From the NCBI RefSeq assembly GCF_000974985.2, contig NZ_LAVA02000008.1, forward strand, positions 1 to 39,345: DNA of 39,345 nucleotides. Direction: 5' to 3'. A program made the position numbers and the translations under genes. The notes below the pieces were generated by a model. That model was not told the DNA's origin, searched no databases, and worked only from the letters and a program-made list of their open reading frames with translations. This DNA is from Streptomyces mangrovisoli. GTDB lineage: Bacteria; Actinomycetota; Actinomycetes; Streptomycetales; Streptomycetaceae. Positions 1 through 8,617 of the stretch are shown here, in pieces (within the stretch, counting starts at the first letter, position 1; every line of letters begins with the position of its first letter).

Positions 1-183
1 CCCCTGCCCGCCGCGACCCCGCCCCCCGCGAACCCCCTCGGATCGCAGGCCGAGCTCCATCGGCCGCAGACGACGGGCCAGGCCCCGCGTTCCGCGCGGA
101 GCCCCGGCCAGGACCGGCTCCCCGCGAGGGCCCCGCAGCCGCCCGGCGGCAACCGGGGGGCTCGTCCGGCGCCCCGGCGCTAG
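1..183 (+). CDS. 3' end of an unidentified protein (partial, starts outside window)
   Basis: An open frame runs from the first base to a TAG at 181-183 and encodes about 60 residues rich in Pro, Arg, Gln and Gly, ending in RPAPRR. About 90 percent of its codons end in G or C, as expected for a Streptomyces gene. The composition looks like the disordered tail of a longer protein. No domain or function can be recognised. The gene ends about 130 bases before the next start on the same strand, so the two may share a transcript. The alternative is a chance open frame in GC-rich DNA. Confidence 0.45.
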   Translation, partial: PLPAATPPPANPLGSQAELHRPQTTGQAPRSARSPGQDRLPARAPQPPGGNRGARPAPRR

Positions 184-204
184 GCCGCGGCCGGCCCCCT
201 GCCG

Positions 205-230
205 GGTCCCGGCGCCAGGTCCCGGCGCCA
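205..230. repeat. Tandem duplication of a 13-base unit
   Basis: The unit GGTCCCGGCGCCA occurs twice head to tail in the leader upstream of the 630-residue protein gene. The rest of 184-311 shows no clear gene; an AAGGAGG ribosome site sits at 297-303. Confidence 0.7.
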
Positions 231-311
231 CCCCGGCCAGGGGCGACGCGCCCCACAGCGCGTCGGTGGTGAAGCACCGGCGTCAACCCACGAGGCAAGG
301 AGGAAGACCCG

Positions 312-2204
312 ATGGCATGGAACGATCGAAAATTCGAACGCGATGCACAGAGGGGTCTGGACCGCATCGACCGGTGGCAGGCGGTGCTGGGCACCGACGA
401 CCGGGTCCGGGAGGCGTATCTCAACTTCGTCGACGTGATGAGGCAGGAGGGCGAATGGATCCGCGCGGGACACAATCCCGCGAACTCCGGCTGGCAGAAC
501 CGGGCCGCGTCGGTCGCCGCGCGTGCCGAACTCATGGAGGCGTTCCGGGCGGTGGACGCCCTGCGTGTCCCCGCCGACTGGGCCACGCGGAACCGCGGTG
601 CCGATCCGGCGGACCTGGCGCAGGCCCGGCGGGACGTGGCGGCGTCGTCCGCGGAGAACACGGCCTTCTGGGTGAAGTCGACCTCGCGTCCGGCGGAACA
701 GCTGGGTCAGTCCTTGGAACAGGGCGCCGGCGCCGGCGTGTTCGACCAGCTGACCTACGGCTTCGACTCCGCGCGCGGCCAGTGGTCGCCGTCGCTGTGG
801 GAGCTCTGGGGCGACATGGCGCCGGAGTTCGCGCGGGGGACGCGGGGAACCCCGCAGGTCACGGTGTTCGAAGGGCTGCCGGAGAGCTGTGTCCTGCGCT
901 CGGTGGAGTGGCCGGCGCTCAACGACCTGATCGAGCGGGGTGAGGTCGACCATCTGCACGTCAACGTGATCCGCAGGAACTCGGACACCGGCCTGCTGGA
1001 GCAGGTCGGCCACTACGACGTGCGGTCGCAGCAGGAGTTCGACCACCTGCCCGCGGTGACGCGAACCGATTCGTATGTCGCCCGTCAGCAGCGGGAGTTC
1101 GTCACCCAGAACGTCGCCCGCGCGATCGAGCGCAACCGCGCGGGCGTGCAGACCACCCTCGACAACTTCCGCCGCAGGTGGTCGAACACCGGGGAAGACG
1201 TCGAGTTCGTCCTGTCCCACCCGGACGGCCCCGGACCCGACCTCACCGAGAGCCCCGCGAACCTGTCCAGGATCCAGACCAACACGTCGGGACAGGGACA
1301 GGGGCAGGGGTCGCGGCAGGGATCCGCGTCCGGGCGCAGGGGTTCGGCGGCGTCGCTGATGTCGAGGCTGGAGGCGATCGAAGCCGAGCAGCAGCAGCGG
1401 GGGAGCGACACCGACTCCATCTTCCCGGGCCGCCGGGGCTCCAGCGTCGCCGGGACGCCGGGCCTGTCCCGGGTGGGTTCCGCCGTGGCGGGTTCCTCGA
1501 CCGGGCTCGGCCACGGCGGGGGTATGCCGTCCAGTGTCGGCCAGTACATGACGGACGCCGGCCCCTACGCGCCGTCGTTCGGCGGACAGCCGCCCGTGTC
1601 GGCGTCCGGCTACTTCGACAGCACCATGGCCCCCACCACCCTGCCCCCGATCTCGGAGACCTACGCCCCGGGCATGCAGGCGCTCTCCGACGCCTTCGAC
1701 TCGTTCAGCTTCCCGGCGGGTGACGGCGGAGACTACAGCCCGGGCGACGAGAGTTTCGCCGGTGGTCCTCAGGACCAGTACTTCGGCGACGGCACCCAGG
1801 ACCAGTACCTCGACGACGGCCCCGGGGACGACTACGTCGACGACGGCGCCCAGGGGCAGGACTTCGCCTACCCGCCGCCGCCCGTCGCCGACACCACGAG
1901 TTTCAACCCGCCAGTCAGGACACGCACGAGCGGTTCGACCCCGAGCACCCGTTCCGCCAGGTCCTACGGTGACGAGGGCGCCGACCTGACCCGGGTCAAC
2001 GCCCACACCGGCGACTCCCCGCCGCGGAGGACCTCGGACGCCCAGCAGCCGGCCGGGCCGCAGGAGTCCGCCAAGAAGGCGGGCAAGAAGGTCAACAAGA
2101 AGGATCATCCGCACCTGAACGCGTTCTTCTTCGGCGGCAACAGGAAGCCTCCGGGTGCCGGCGGCGCCGGCGCGACCACCGGCAGCGTCAAGAAGAAGCG
2201 GTAG
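312..2204 (+). CDS. Unknown 630-residue protein with repetitive middle and basic C-terminus
   Basis: I do not recognise a known family. ATG at 312 is preceded by AAGGAGG (297-303) with 8-base spacing, which settles the start. Residues 1 to about 310 look globular and alpha-helical (Trp, Arg, Glu-rich). From about 320 to 530 the chain is low complexity: a GQGQGQG/Ser-Arg stretch, Gly/Ser/Pro-rich segments, and four nine-residue acidic repeats around 485-520 built on QDQY..DG. The last 60 residues are strongly basic, with several Lys-Lys pairs, and end SVKKKR. There is no signal peptide and no membrane helix. A perfect 18-bp hairpin follows the stop. Because it lies near a type IV secretion-like cluster and has a positively charged tail, a secreted substrate is a possible but unproven role. 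Confidence 0.85.
   Translation: MAWNDRKFERDAQRGLDRIDRWQAVLGTDDRVREAYLNFVDVMRQEGEWIRAGHNPANSGWQNRAASVAARAELMEAFRAVDALRVPADWATRNRGADPADLAQARRDVAASSAENTAFWVKSTSRPAEQLGQSLEQGAGAGVFDQLTYGFDSARGQWSPSLWELWGDMAPEFARGTRGTPQVTVFEGLPESCVLRSVEWPALNDLIERGEVDHLHVNVIRRNSDTGLLEQVGHYDVRSQQEFDHLPAVTRTDSYVARQQREFVTQNVARAIERNRAGVQTTLDNFRRRWSNTGEDVEFVLSHPDGPGPDLTESPANLSRIQTNTSGQGQGQGSRQGSASGRRGSAASLMSRLEAIEAEQQQRGSDTDSIFPGRRGSSVAGTPGLSRVGSAVAGSSTGLGHGGGMPSSVGQYMTDAGPYAPSFGGQPPVSASGYFDSTMAPTTLPPISETYAPGMQALSDAFDSFSFPAGDGGDYSPGDESFAGGPQDQYFGDGTQDQYLDDGPGDDYVDDGAQGQDFAYPPPPVADTTSFNPPVRTRTSGSTPSTRSARSYGDEGADLTRVNAHTGDSPPRRTSDAQQPAGPQESAKKAGKKVNKKDHPHLNAFFFGGNRKPPGAGGAGATTGSVKKKR
1764..1871 (+). repeat. Four in-frame 27-bp repeats (nine-residue units)
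   Basis: Four consecutive 27-bp units start at 1764, 1791, 1818 and 1845, each beginning with a Gly codon and encoding variants of G-x-Q-D-Q-Y-x-D-D. The first two are closest; the fourth is the most diverged. They lie inside the 630-residue protein gene. Confidence 0.8.
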
Positions 2205-2226
2205 CGGGACAGGGCCCGTTCACCCA

Positions 2227-2265
2227 GGCGCCCCGGCCGGACGGCACCCGTCCGGCCGGGGCGCC
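2227..2265. terminator. Bidirectional terminator hairpin, perfect 18-bp stem
   Basis: The arms at 2227-2244 and 2248-2265 are perfect reverse complements around a 3-base CAC loop. The hairpin lies between the stop of the plus-strand gene (2204) and the stop of the minus-strand NlpC/P60 gene (2301), so it can end both transcripts. No T-run follows, which is common for Streptomyces terminators. Confidence 0.85.
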
Positions 2266-2300
2266 GCGCCGTGCGCGCACGGCCCGGAGCGCGCCACCGC

Positions 2301-3353
2301 TCACGCGTCCGGCCGCACCACCCCCAGGATCTCCATCGACCCCGCCGGGGACACGTACACGAACCGCCCCGGGCGTGGCGCGGAGACGATCTTGCCGTCG
2401 CCTATGTAGAGGGCGACGTGGCTGGCGTCGGAGAAGTAGATGACGAGGTCGCCGGGGCGCATCCGCGCGACCGGCACGTGCGGCAGCCGGGCCCACTGCT
2501 CCTCGGAGGTGCGGGGGATGACGACGCCCGCGTGCAGCCAGGCCTGGGAGGTGAGGCCGGAGCAGTCGAAGGAGTCGGGGCCCTCAGCGCCCCAGACGTA
2601 GGGCTTGCCCAACTGCTCCATGGCGTAGGCGATGGCCTTCCGGCCGGCCGCGCTGCCCTTGGTGCCGGCCTGGTCGAGGACGCCGGTGCCGACCCACTGC
2701 GCCTGGGACTTGTCGGCGGCCCGCTTCTCCAGCGCGGCGAGCCGCTGCCGCTCCTTCTTCCGGAGCCGCGCCTCCAGCGCGCGGGCCGCGTCGATGCGCT
2801 TCTCGATCGTGTCGCGGTTCCTGTCCATGGCGCGACGGCTGGCCCGCAGGTCCTTCAGTTCGGCGGTGGCCTCGTCGGTGCGCTCGCGCAGGTCCTTGCG
2901 GGCCGCGTCGAGGGCCTTCAGCCGCTGCTGCGTGGCCTGCTGCGCCTGCTGGGTCAACGCGGCGTCGTCCAGCGCGTGCTCGGGGTGCGGGGAGAGGGCG
3001 AACTGCACCTCGGCGGGCAGCCCGCCGCCGCGGTACTGGGCCCGTGCCGCGGCGCCGAGGAGCTGCTTCATGGACGCCTCCCGCCGTCCCGCCCGCCGTG
3101 CCCTGCCGTTCAGGGAGTCGACCTTCTTCTGCTGCGCGCGGGCCTTCTCGTCGGCGGCGTCGTACTTCTCGGTGGCGACCTCGGCCTGGTGGTACAGCGT
3201 GTCCAGCCGGGCCCGCACCCCTTCGAGGGTGGTGGGGCCCGGGTCGGGCGCCGCGAGCGCGGGCGACTGGGTCGTCGCCGTCAGGGCGCACAGCAGGGTG
3301 AGGGCCGCCGCCGTCCGGTGGCCGTGTCCGTGTGCGCGGGGGGACCGTCTCAT
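2301..3353 (-). CDS. Secreted coiled-coil NlpC/P60 (C40) cell-wall hydrolase
   Basis: This 350-residue protein starts MRRSPRAHG with a basic n-region, a hydrophobic stretch and an ALAAPDP cleavage region at about 30-37, so it should be exported. Residues about 40-225 are Ala/Lys/Glu/Arg-rich heptads typical of a coiled coil. The C-terminal 118 residues form an NlpC/P60 domain: YVWG...FDCSG with catalytic Cys264, and ASHVALYIGDG with catalytic His312. Such enzymes cut peptide bonds in peptidoglycan stem peptides (RipA/p60-like architecture). The coiled coil may autoinhibit or mediate partner binding. A GGGAG site lies 12 bases before the chosen ATG; longer upstream reading frames have no signal peptide and are unlikely. 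It is convergent with the gene on its left and divergent from the DUF3592-like gene. The position beside a secretion-like cluster may be coincidental. Confidence 0.92.
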   Translation of the reverse strand: MRRSPRAHGHGHRTAAALTLLCALTATTQSPALAAPDPGPTTLEGVRARLDTLYHQAEVATEKYDAADEKARAQQKKVDSLNGRARRAGRREASMKQLLGAAARAQYRGGGLPAEVQFALSPHPEHALDDAALTQQAQQATQQRLKALDAARKDLRERTDEATAELKDLRASRRAMDRNRDTIEKRIDAARALEARLRKKERQRLAALEKRAADKSQAQWVGTGVLDQAGTKGSAAGRKAIAYAMEQLGKPYVWGAEGPDSFDCSGLTSQAWLHAGVVIPRTSEEQWARLPHVPVARMRPGDLVIYFSDASHVALYIGDGKIVSAPRPGRFVYVSPAGSMEILGVVRPDA

Positions 3354-3520
3354 GCCGTCCGAAGCTCCCTTCGCAGCCGACGTGGTGACGGCTTCGACCG
3401 CACAACGGGGGTGCGGCGCGCGGCGGTTCAAGCCCTCGCGGGCGGTGTGAACCGGTCTGGACCGAGGGCCGTTGTGACCTGTCGTGGCGGACCGCGCCCA
3501 CTCGCCACAAGCGCCCGCGC

Positions 3521-3548
3521 ACGACAGGGCCCGCACGACAGGGCCCGC
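3521..3548. repeat. Tandem duplication of a 14-base unit in a divergent promoter region
   Basis: ACGACAGGGCCCGC occurs twice head to tail and is followed by a shorter ACGACA copy. It lies just before the ribosome site of the DUF3592-like gene and upstream of the divergent NlpC/P60 gene. Confidence 0.7.
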
Positions 3549-3566
3549 GAACGACAAGGAGACCGG

Positions 3567-3962
3567 ATGGAAGCCGAATTGGTGCTGCTCGCCCTGTGCA
3601 CGGGGGCGGGCTCCGGCTTTCTGCTGCTCGCCGTCCGCGCGGTCCTGACGGCCGTACGGCTGTGGGCGCGCGGGCTGCGCGTGACGGGGACCGTCACCGC
3701 GCGGGCCGCGGCGGACCGGCGGCACGGCGGGCTGGTCGCCTGGTCGGATCACCTGGGGCGGGACCGGGTCCTCGATCCGGGGGCGTACGGGGCGCTGTGC
3801 GGGCTGCCGCCGATCGGCCGCACCGTCCCCGTGGTCTACGTGCGGTCGCGGCCCGCGGCGGCCCGGCTGTGGACGCTGCGGCACCTCCTTGCCCCGTCGT
3901 TCGGCTGGTTCGTGTCCTCGACCCTCGCCTTCGGCACGGCGGTCGTGGTGGTGTCGCCGTGA
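3567..3962 (+). CDS. Small DUF3592-like membrane protein
   Basis: A 131-residue protein with a hydrophobic helix at each end (about residues 5-25 and 108-130) and a compact middle domain containing GLRVTGTV and, near the end, PVVYVRSRPAAARL. This helix-domain-helix layout and the V-Y-x-x-x-P-x-x-A-R pattern resemble DUF3592 proteins, whose function is unknown. An AAGGAG site lies shortly before ATG 3567, which fixes the start. The stop overlaps the GTG of the DUF418 gene by four bases, so the two are probably translated as a coupled pair. Confidence 0.8.
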   Translation: MEAELVLLALCTGAGSGFLLLAVRAVLTAVRLWARGLRVTGTVTARAAADRRHGGLVAWSDHLGRDRVLDPGAYGALCGLPPIGRTVPVVYVRSRPAAARLWTLRHLLAPSFGWFVSSTLAFGTAVVVVSP

Positions 3963-5167
3963 CCCGGCCCGAGCCCGGCCGGGTCCGTGAACTCGACACG
4001 CTCCGCGGCTTCGCCCTCCTCGGCATCCTGCTGGTCAACGCCCAGATGATGGCGAGCCCGTACACCTCGCTCGGCGGCGGCCCCACCGCCTCCCCGCTCG
4101 ACCGGGCGGTCGCCTGGGCGGTGACCGCGCTGGTCTCCGGCAAGTTCTACCTGCTCTTCTCCTTCCTGTTCGGCTACAGCTTCGTGCTCCAGCGGCGCTC
4201 CGCCCACCGCGTGGGCGCCGCGTTCGCGCCGCGTCATCTGCGGCGCACCCTCGGGCTGTTCGGGCTGGGGCTGCTGCACGCCGTGCTGCTCTACCCCGGC
4301 GACATCCTGATGACGTACGCGGCCCTCGCGCTGGCCCTGTACGGGCTGCGCGACCTCGCCCCGCGCACCGCCCTGCGCCTCGCGGCGACCCTGGTCCTCA
4401 CCCTGTCCGTGCTGCTGCTGGGGTACGGGCTGCTGACCGTCGCCGCCACCGAGCCGGTCACCCCCGCCCGGTACGCGCCCTACGCCGCCCGCACCGTCGC
4501 CGCCTACCGCGGCGGCGTCCTGTCGGTGCTCGGCGTCCATCTGCGGGAACTGCCGGCCATGCTCCGCGCGGACCTGACGTACGCCCCCGACATGCTGGCC
4601 GCCTTCCTGACCGGGCTCGCGGCGGCGAAGACGCGGCTGGTGGAACGGCGCGGCCACGACGCCCGGTGGCTGCGCCGGGCCGCCGTACGGCTGCTGCCGG
4701 TCGGCCTGGCCGGCGGTGTGGTGACCGCCTGCTGCGCGAACGGGCCGCTGGACAGTCGCTGGTTCCTGGTCGGGCACGCCGTGGACGTGCTCACCGCGCC
4801 CGCGCTGACGGCGTCGTACGCCTGCGGGCTGCTGCTCCTGGTGCGCGGACGGGCGGCCGGAGTGCTCGCCGCGGCCGGGCGGACCGCCCTGACCCACTAC
4901 CTCACCCAGTCGCTCGTCCTCGCCCTGGTCTTCACCGGGTACGGCCTCGGGCGCTACGACCGAGCAGGCACCGCCGCCGTGACGGCGGGGTGCCTGCTCC
5001 TCTACTCGCTGCAACTCGCGGTGAGTCACTTCCTGTTGTCCAGAACGCGCTACGGCCCCGCCGAACTGCTGCTGCGCACCGTCACGCTGGCGCGGCGTCC
5101 CGTTCCCAGCGGCTCCGCTTCTCCAGCCGCACACCGCCCACCGCGCGCGCCGCGGCCCGTGCCGTGA
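3959..5167 (+). CDS. DUF418 family polytopic membrane protein
   Basis: A 402-residue membrane protein beginning VTRPEPGRVRELDTLRGFALLGILLVN, the usual DUF418 N-terminus, with about eight to ten hydrophobic helices and the C-terminal DUF418 signature LTHYLTQS ... SRTRYGPAELLLRT. The family is found in many bacteria as putative transporters or cell-envelope proteins; the substrate is unknown. The GTG start overlaps the upstream stop as GTGA. The conserved part ends near residue 378. The last roughly 25 residues (Pro/Arg/Ser-rich) are read antisense through the 3' end of the virD4-like gene, an 86-bp convergent overlap, and may be a late extension. Confidence 0.92.
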   Translation: MTRPEPGRVRELDTLRGFALLGILLVNAQMMASPYTSLGGGPTASPLDRAVAWAVTALVSGKFYLLFSFLFGYSFVLQRRSAHRVGAAFAPRHLRRTLGLFGLGLLHAVLLYPGDILMTYAALALALYGLRDLAPRTALRLAATLVLTLSVLLLGYGLLTVAATEPVTPARYAPYAARTVAAYRGGVLSVLGVHLRELPAMLRADLTYAPDMLAAFLTGLAAAKTRLVERRGHDARWLRRAAVRLLPVGLAGGVVTACCANGPLDSRWFLVGHAVDVLTAPALTASYACGLLLLVRGRAAGVLAAAGRTALTHYLTQSLVLALVFTGYGLGRYDRAGTAAVTAGCLLLYSLQLAVSHFLLSRTRYGPAELLLRTVTLARRPVPSGSASPAAHRPPRAPRPVP

Positions 5168-6884
5168 TGGCCTCCGACTCCGCCTTCGCCTGCGCGGAGA
5201 TGGTGTCGGCGCCGGGCTCCTTGTACCAGGGGCGCAGCCGGATCAGCGCCGGACGGACACCGGTGGCCAGCAGCAGCGCGGTGCCCTTGGGCAGGGCGCG
5301 GATCCTGTCCGGCGGCAGGATCGACTCCTGGCGGTAGGAGTACGAGCGCGAGGTGCCCTCCTTGCTGCGGGAGAGGCTGGGCGTCTTCACGTCGTGCTGG
5401 CCGACCAGGGTCGAGATCTTCTGCACGAAGTCGGCGTCGTCCAAGCCCGCGCCGAGCAGTTTGACGGTTGCCGCGCTCCACAGGGCGTCCATCCCCACCT
5501 CGCCCCACACCCGGGCGCCCTGCCGGTAACTCTGGAGCAGCGTCACGACGTTGATGCCGCGGGAGCCGAAGTGCGAGTACAGATCGGGGAGATCGGAGAT
5601 CCGGCACACGTTGGCGGCTTCGTCGAGGACCGCGGTCAGCGGCGGGTCGAGACGGCCGCCCATGCGTTCGGCCGCCACCACACCGGCCCGCATCGTCGCG
5701 TCCGCGAGGCCCGCGATGACCCCGGCCGCCGAGCCGCCGCCGTCCTTGGACAGCAGGTAGAGGGTGTCCGTGCCGACCACGTGCCGGTCGGGGCGGAACT
5801 CGGGCAGGTACGGGTCGGGGGTCACCCAGGCGAGGATCTCCGGGTCGAGCAGGCAGGACACGGTCTGCCGGGCGGTCTCGTAGATGCCGTCCCTGGTCTC
5901 CACGGCGCCGCGCACCGTGCCCTGCAACTGCTCGGCCATCGCCATGAGTCCGGCGTCGCGCAGCAGGTCGACCGGGGTGCGGTCGGCGGGGTCGGCGAGC
6001 CAGCCCAGCAGGTCCGCGACCGAGGCCCCGCGACGGGCCGCGGCCAGGAACAGCGCGGTGAGGGTGTTCTGCGCGGCCGAGATCCAGAAGTCCTTCTTCG
6101 CGGCGTCGTCGTTGACGGACGCGACGAAGTGCCCGGCCAGCCGGCGGGCGCCCTCGATGGTCTCGCAGTCGCCCAGCAGGTTCCACCACATGGCGCGCTC
6201 GGTGTGGGCGATGCCCTGCGGGTCGAACGTCCACACCCGGCCCGCCTTCGCCCGCTCGGCGCGGGTCACGGCGTACACGTCGGACTTGTTGGAGGTGAGC
6301 AGGACGGCACCCTGGGCGCGCAGCACGCGCGGCACCGCGATGCCGGTGGACTTGCCGGCCCGCGGCGCCATCAGGTCGAGTTCGACGTCCTCGTGGCTGC
6401 TGCGCAGCTCGGGCCCCTTGGGGTCGAGGTCGCCGAGCAGGTTGCCGGTCTCGTCCGGATGGAGCCGCTCCCGTCCCTCGAGGCTCGGCCGCAGTTCGCG
6501 GGCGCGGGCCTCGATGCCCTTGGGGCACATGCCCGCCAGCTCCCGCCGCCCGGCCAAGCCCTTGGTGCGGCCCGCGCGCTCCACGAGCAGCCGTACGACG
6601 AGTGCCGCGGGCAGCGCGATCACGGCGAGGAGCGCGATCATCCCGCCGTAGACCGCGGCCGCCGGGGTGCCCGGCCAGACGGCACCGGGCCCCTCCCCGG
6701 TCAGCCGCGTGGCCGTGGACAGCGCGAACGGCGGGGTGTGCCAGCCGTGGCCGCTGACCCCGGCGCCGAGGGTGCCGCCGGCCCAGCCGACGGTGAACAC
6801 GGCGAGGGAGGCCCCCGCGAGGGCCGCGATCGCCCAGGGCGCGAGGTCGTGCACACCACCGGTCGAGGGGGATCTGCCCGTCAC
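5082..6884 (-). CDS. VirD4/TraG-like type IV coupling ATPase
   Basis: A 600-residue protein with two N-terminal membrane helices (about 14-38 and 76-100) and a cytoplasmic P-loop ATPase. The Walker A region is APRAGKST at about 173-180, where Ala replaces the usual first Gly. The Walker B region reads LTAVLDEAANV, followed by DLYSHFGSRGINVVTLLQS, the conserved block of TraG/VirD4 coupling proteins that present substrates to a type IV channel. GTG 6884 has a good GGGAGGTGG site and overlaps the stop of the VirB4-like gene as GTGA, so the two are co-translated. No relaxase is seen nearby, so the substrate could be protein. The gene ends convergently, overlapping the DUF418 gene by 86 bp. Confidence 0.93.
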   Translation of the reverse strand: MTGRSPSTGGVHDLAPWAIAALAGASLAVFTVGWAGGTLGAGVSGHGWHTPPFALSTATRLTGEGPGAVWPGTPAAAVYGGMIALLAVIALPAALVVRLLVERAGRTKGLAGRRELAGMCPKGIEARARELRPSLEGRERLHPDETGNLLGDLDPKGPELRSSHEDVELDLMAPRAGKSTGIAVPRVLRAQGAVLLTSNKSDVYAVTRAERAKAGRVWTFDPQGIAHTERAMWWNLLGDCETIEGARRLAGHFVASVNDDAAKKDFWISAAQNTLTALFLAAARRGASVADLLGWLADPADRTPVDLLRDAGLMAMAEQLQGTVRGAVETRDGIYETARQTVSCLLDPEILAWVTPDPYLPEFRPDRHVVGTDTLYLLSKDGGGSAAGVIAGLADATMRAGVVAAERMGGRLDPPLTAVLDEAANVCRISDLPDLYSHFGSRGINVVTLLQSYRQGARVWGEVGMDALWSAATVKLLGAGLDDADFVQKISTLVGQHDVKTPSLSRSKEGTSRSYSYRQESILPPDRIRALPKGTALLLATGVRPALIRLRPWYKEPGADTISAQAKAESEAITARAAARAVGGVRLEKRSRWERDAAPA

Positions 6885-8617
6885 GCGGTCCACCTCCCGG
6901 GCAGCGCCTCGGGCCCCGCCTGGGCGGTGCGCGCCACCTGCGCGGCGGCACGCGCGACGGACTGCTCGACGGCGCTCTCGTCGGGCGTCCAGCGGGTGTT
7001 GGTGTTGTGCAGTTCGCGCTCGGCGTCGGTGATGGCCACCTTGATGGGGATGCCGGGCCGGCCGCCGACCTTGATGAGGAAGCGGCCCCGGCCCGGCGGT
7101 TCCTCGTGCTCGCCGGTGACGCCCCAGCCGGGCGGCGACGACCACGACGACACCAGCTCGATCTCGCGCCGGGACAGGCCCACCACCTTGCCCAGCTCCT
7201 CCATCTCGGCCTTCGGCAGCCCCGCGCACACCACCATCCCGGCCCGCTCGACGAAGCCGCGGGCCTTGGCCCGGTCGGAGTCGGTGCCGAGCGCCTCGGC
7301 GTCCTTCAGGGTGTGGGTGATCTTGGCGTCGCCGAGGCCGAGCGAGCGGTTGAGGCGGGTGAGCGCGTCGATCCGGTCGACGATGCCGGAGGCCGCCCGC
7401 AGCGGGCGCCACAGCTCGTCCAGCACGGTGAAGAACCACCGCCGGGGCGCGAGGCCGGCGTCCGCGAGGGCGTGCGAGGCGGCCACCGTGCCGAGCCCGT
7501 CGGACCAGGCGGCGAGCATCGCGGCGGCGGTCAGCTGGGTGTCGGCCTCGCCGATGCCGGAGATGTCGATGCACACGGCGGGCGCGTCCGGGTCGATGCG
7601 GGTCGAGGTCTCGGAGGCGAAGGTGCCGCCGAGCGGGCCGTCGAGGATGCCGAGCAGGGAGCGGTGCAGCGGGTCGACCGCGTCCCGGTAGCGGGTGTCG
7701 TCCCCGCGGTCCAGGGTGACCGCGCGCACCCGGTCGGGGCCCTCGGTGAGCACCCGCAGCAGGTCGGGCAGGAGCGCCGGCCGGCCCGGGACGGAGCGTT
7801 CGCGCAGGTGGTGCAGGACCGCGGAGAGCACGGACTGCTCGTGGTCGTCCATCGGCCGGCCGCGCACGATGGTCACCAGCGCGGCCACCATGTTCAGCAC
7901 CCGGCCGTGCGTCTCGGCCTTGAGGACCTCGCCCGCCTCGCCACCGATCCGTACCGCCGCCGCGCCCATCGCGCCCGGGTCCAGCACGTTGATGCCGCCC
8001 CGGCCGCGCCCGATGGAGATCACCTGGCCGCCGAGGGCGCGCACGGTGTCGGCGTAGTCGGGCTTGAGGTCGCCGAGGACCAGGGGGACGACGCCGGTCG
8101 CGCTCAGCCCGATCAGCATCCGGTTGACGAGGGTGGACTTGCCGAGGCCCGGCATCCCGAGCATGAACAGGGACGGGTTGGAGATGTAGCGGGCGCGGGT
8201 GAACCAGTTCAGCGGGTCGCCGCAGACGGTGGCGCCGGTGAACAGGTGCTGCCCGAGTGGCACTCCGGTCATCGGCGAGCCCGAACCGGCGGTGAACGGC
8301 CACATGCCGCACGCCTGCACGGTGGTGGCCCGCCACATGGTCGGCGGATCCATGTAGCCGACACGGCCGCCACCGGGGCCGTACCAGCCGCGGGGCGGGA
8401 CGTAGAGCTCCTTCCTGGGCCGGGACGGCTTCTCCTTCCGGGCGGCGGACCTCCCCTCGGCCCCCTTCTCGGACTTCCCCGCACCGGACCCGGCCGTCGT
8501 CCCCGTCCACGACGGATCGAACGCGGCCGGCCGCCCGTCGGACCCCGCCCGCCAGGCCGCCTCCTCGGCGAGCCGGTCCGCGCGTTCGGCCCTCTTCTCC
8601 TCGCTCCGGCGGCTCAC
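6881..8617 (-). CDS. VirB4/TraC-like conjugation ATPase (ATPase domain only)
   Basis: A 578-residue P-loop ATPase. Residues 1-70 are a charged linker (SRRSEEKRAERADRL, many Lys/Glu). The core has Walker A GMPGLGKST at 154-162, a following GDLKPDY block, and Walker B FFTVLDELW with Asp400-Glu401, then a region with LNRSLGLGDAKITHTLKD, typical of VirB4/TraC/ConE secretion motors. These energise pilus or channel assembly at the inner face of the membrane. Unlike full-length VirB4 (about 800 residues), the N-terminal domain is absent; the protein just upstream appears to supply it. The GTG start at 8617 overlaps the upstream stop by four bases, and the stop overlaps the virD4-like start, giving a tightly coupled three-gene unit. 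Confidence 0.9.
   Translation of the reverse strand: MSRRSEEKRAERADRLAEEAAWRAGSDGRPAAFDPSWTGTTAGSGAGKSEKGAEGRSAARKEKPSRPRKELYVPPRGWYGPGGGRVGYMDPPTMWRATTVQACGMWPFTAGSGSPMTGVPLGQHLFTGATVCGDPLNWFTRARYISNPSLFMLGMPGLGKSTLVNRMLIGLSATGVVPLVLGDLKPDYADTVRALGGQVISIGRGRGGINVLDPGAMGAAAVRIGGEAGEVLKAETHGRVLNMVAALVTIVRGRPMDDHEQSVLSAVLHHLRERSVPGRPALLPDLLRVLTEGPDRVRAVTLDRGDDTRYRDAVDPLHRSLLGILDGPLGGTFASETSTRIDPDAPAVCIDISGIGEADTQLTAAAMLAAWSDGLGTVAASHALADAGLAPRRWFFTVLDELWRPLRAASGIVDRIDALTRLNRSLGLGDAKITHTLKDAEALGTDSDRAKARGFVERAGMVVCAGLPKAEMEELGKVVGLSRREIELVSSWSSPPGWGVTGEHEEPPGRGRFLIKVGGRPGIPIKVAITDAERELHNTNTRWTPDESAVEQSVARAAAQVARTAQAGPEALPGRWTA

Noticed and set aside
2271..3350. Long open frames on the strand opposite the NlpC/P60 gene and elsewhere
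   Set aside because: GC-rich coding DNA yields long antisense frames; these lack ribosome sites and recognisable domains and overlap confident genes.
3354..3566. c-di-AMP (ydaO-type) riboswitch upstream of the NlpC/P60 gene
   Set aside because: Wall hydrolase genes in Streptomyces often have one, but I could not match the conserved core in this leader.
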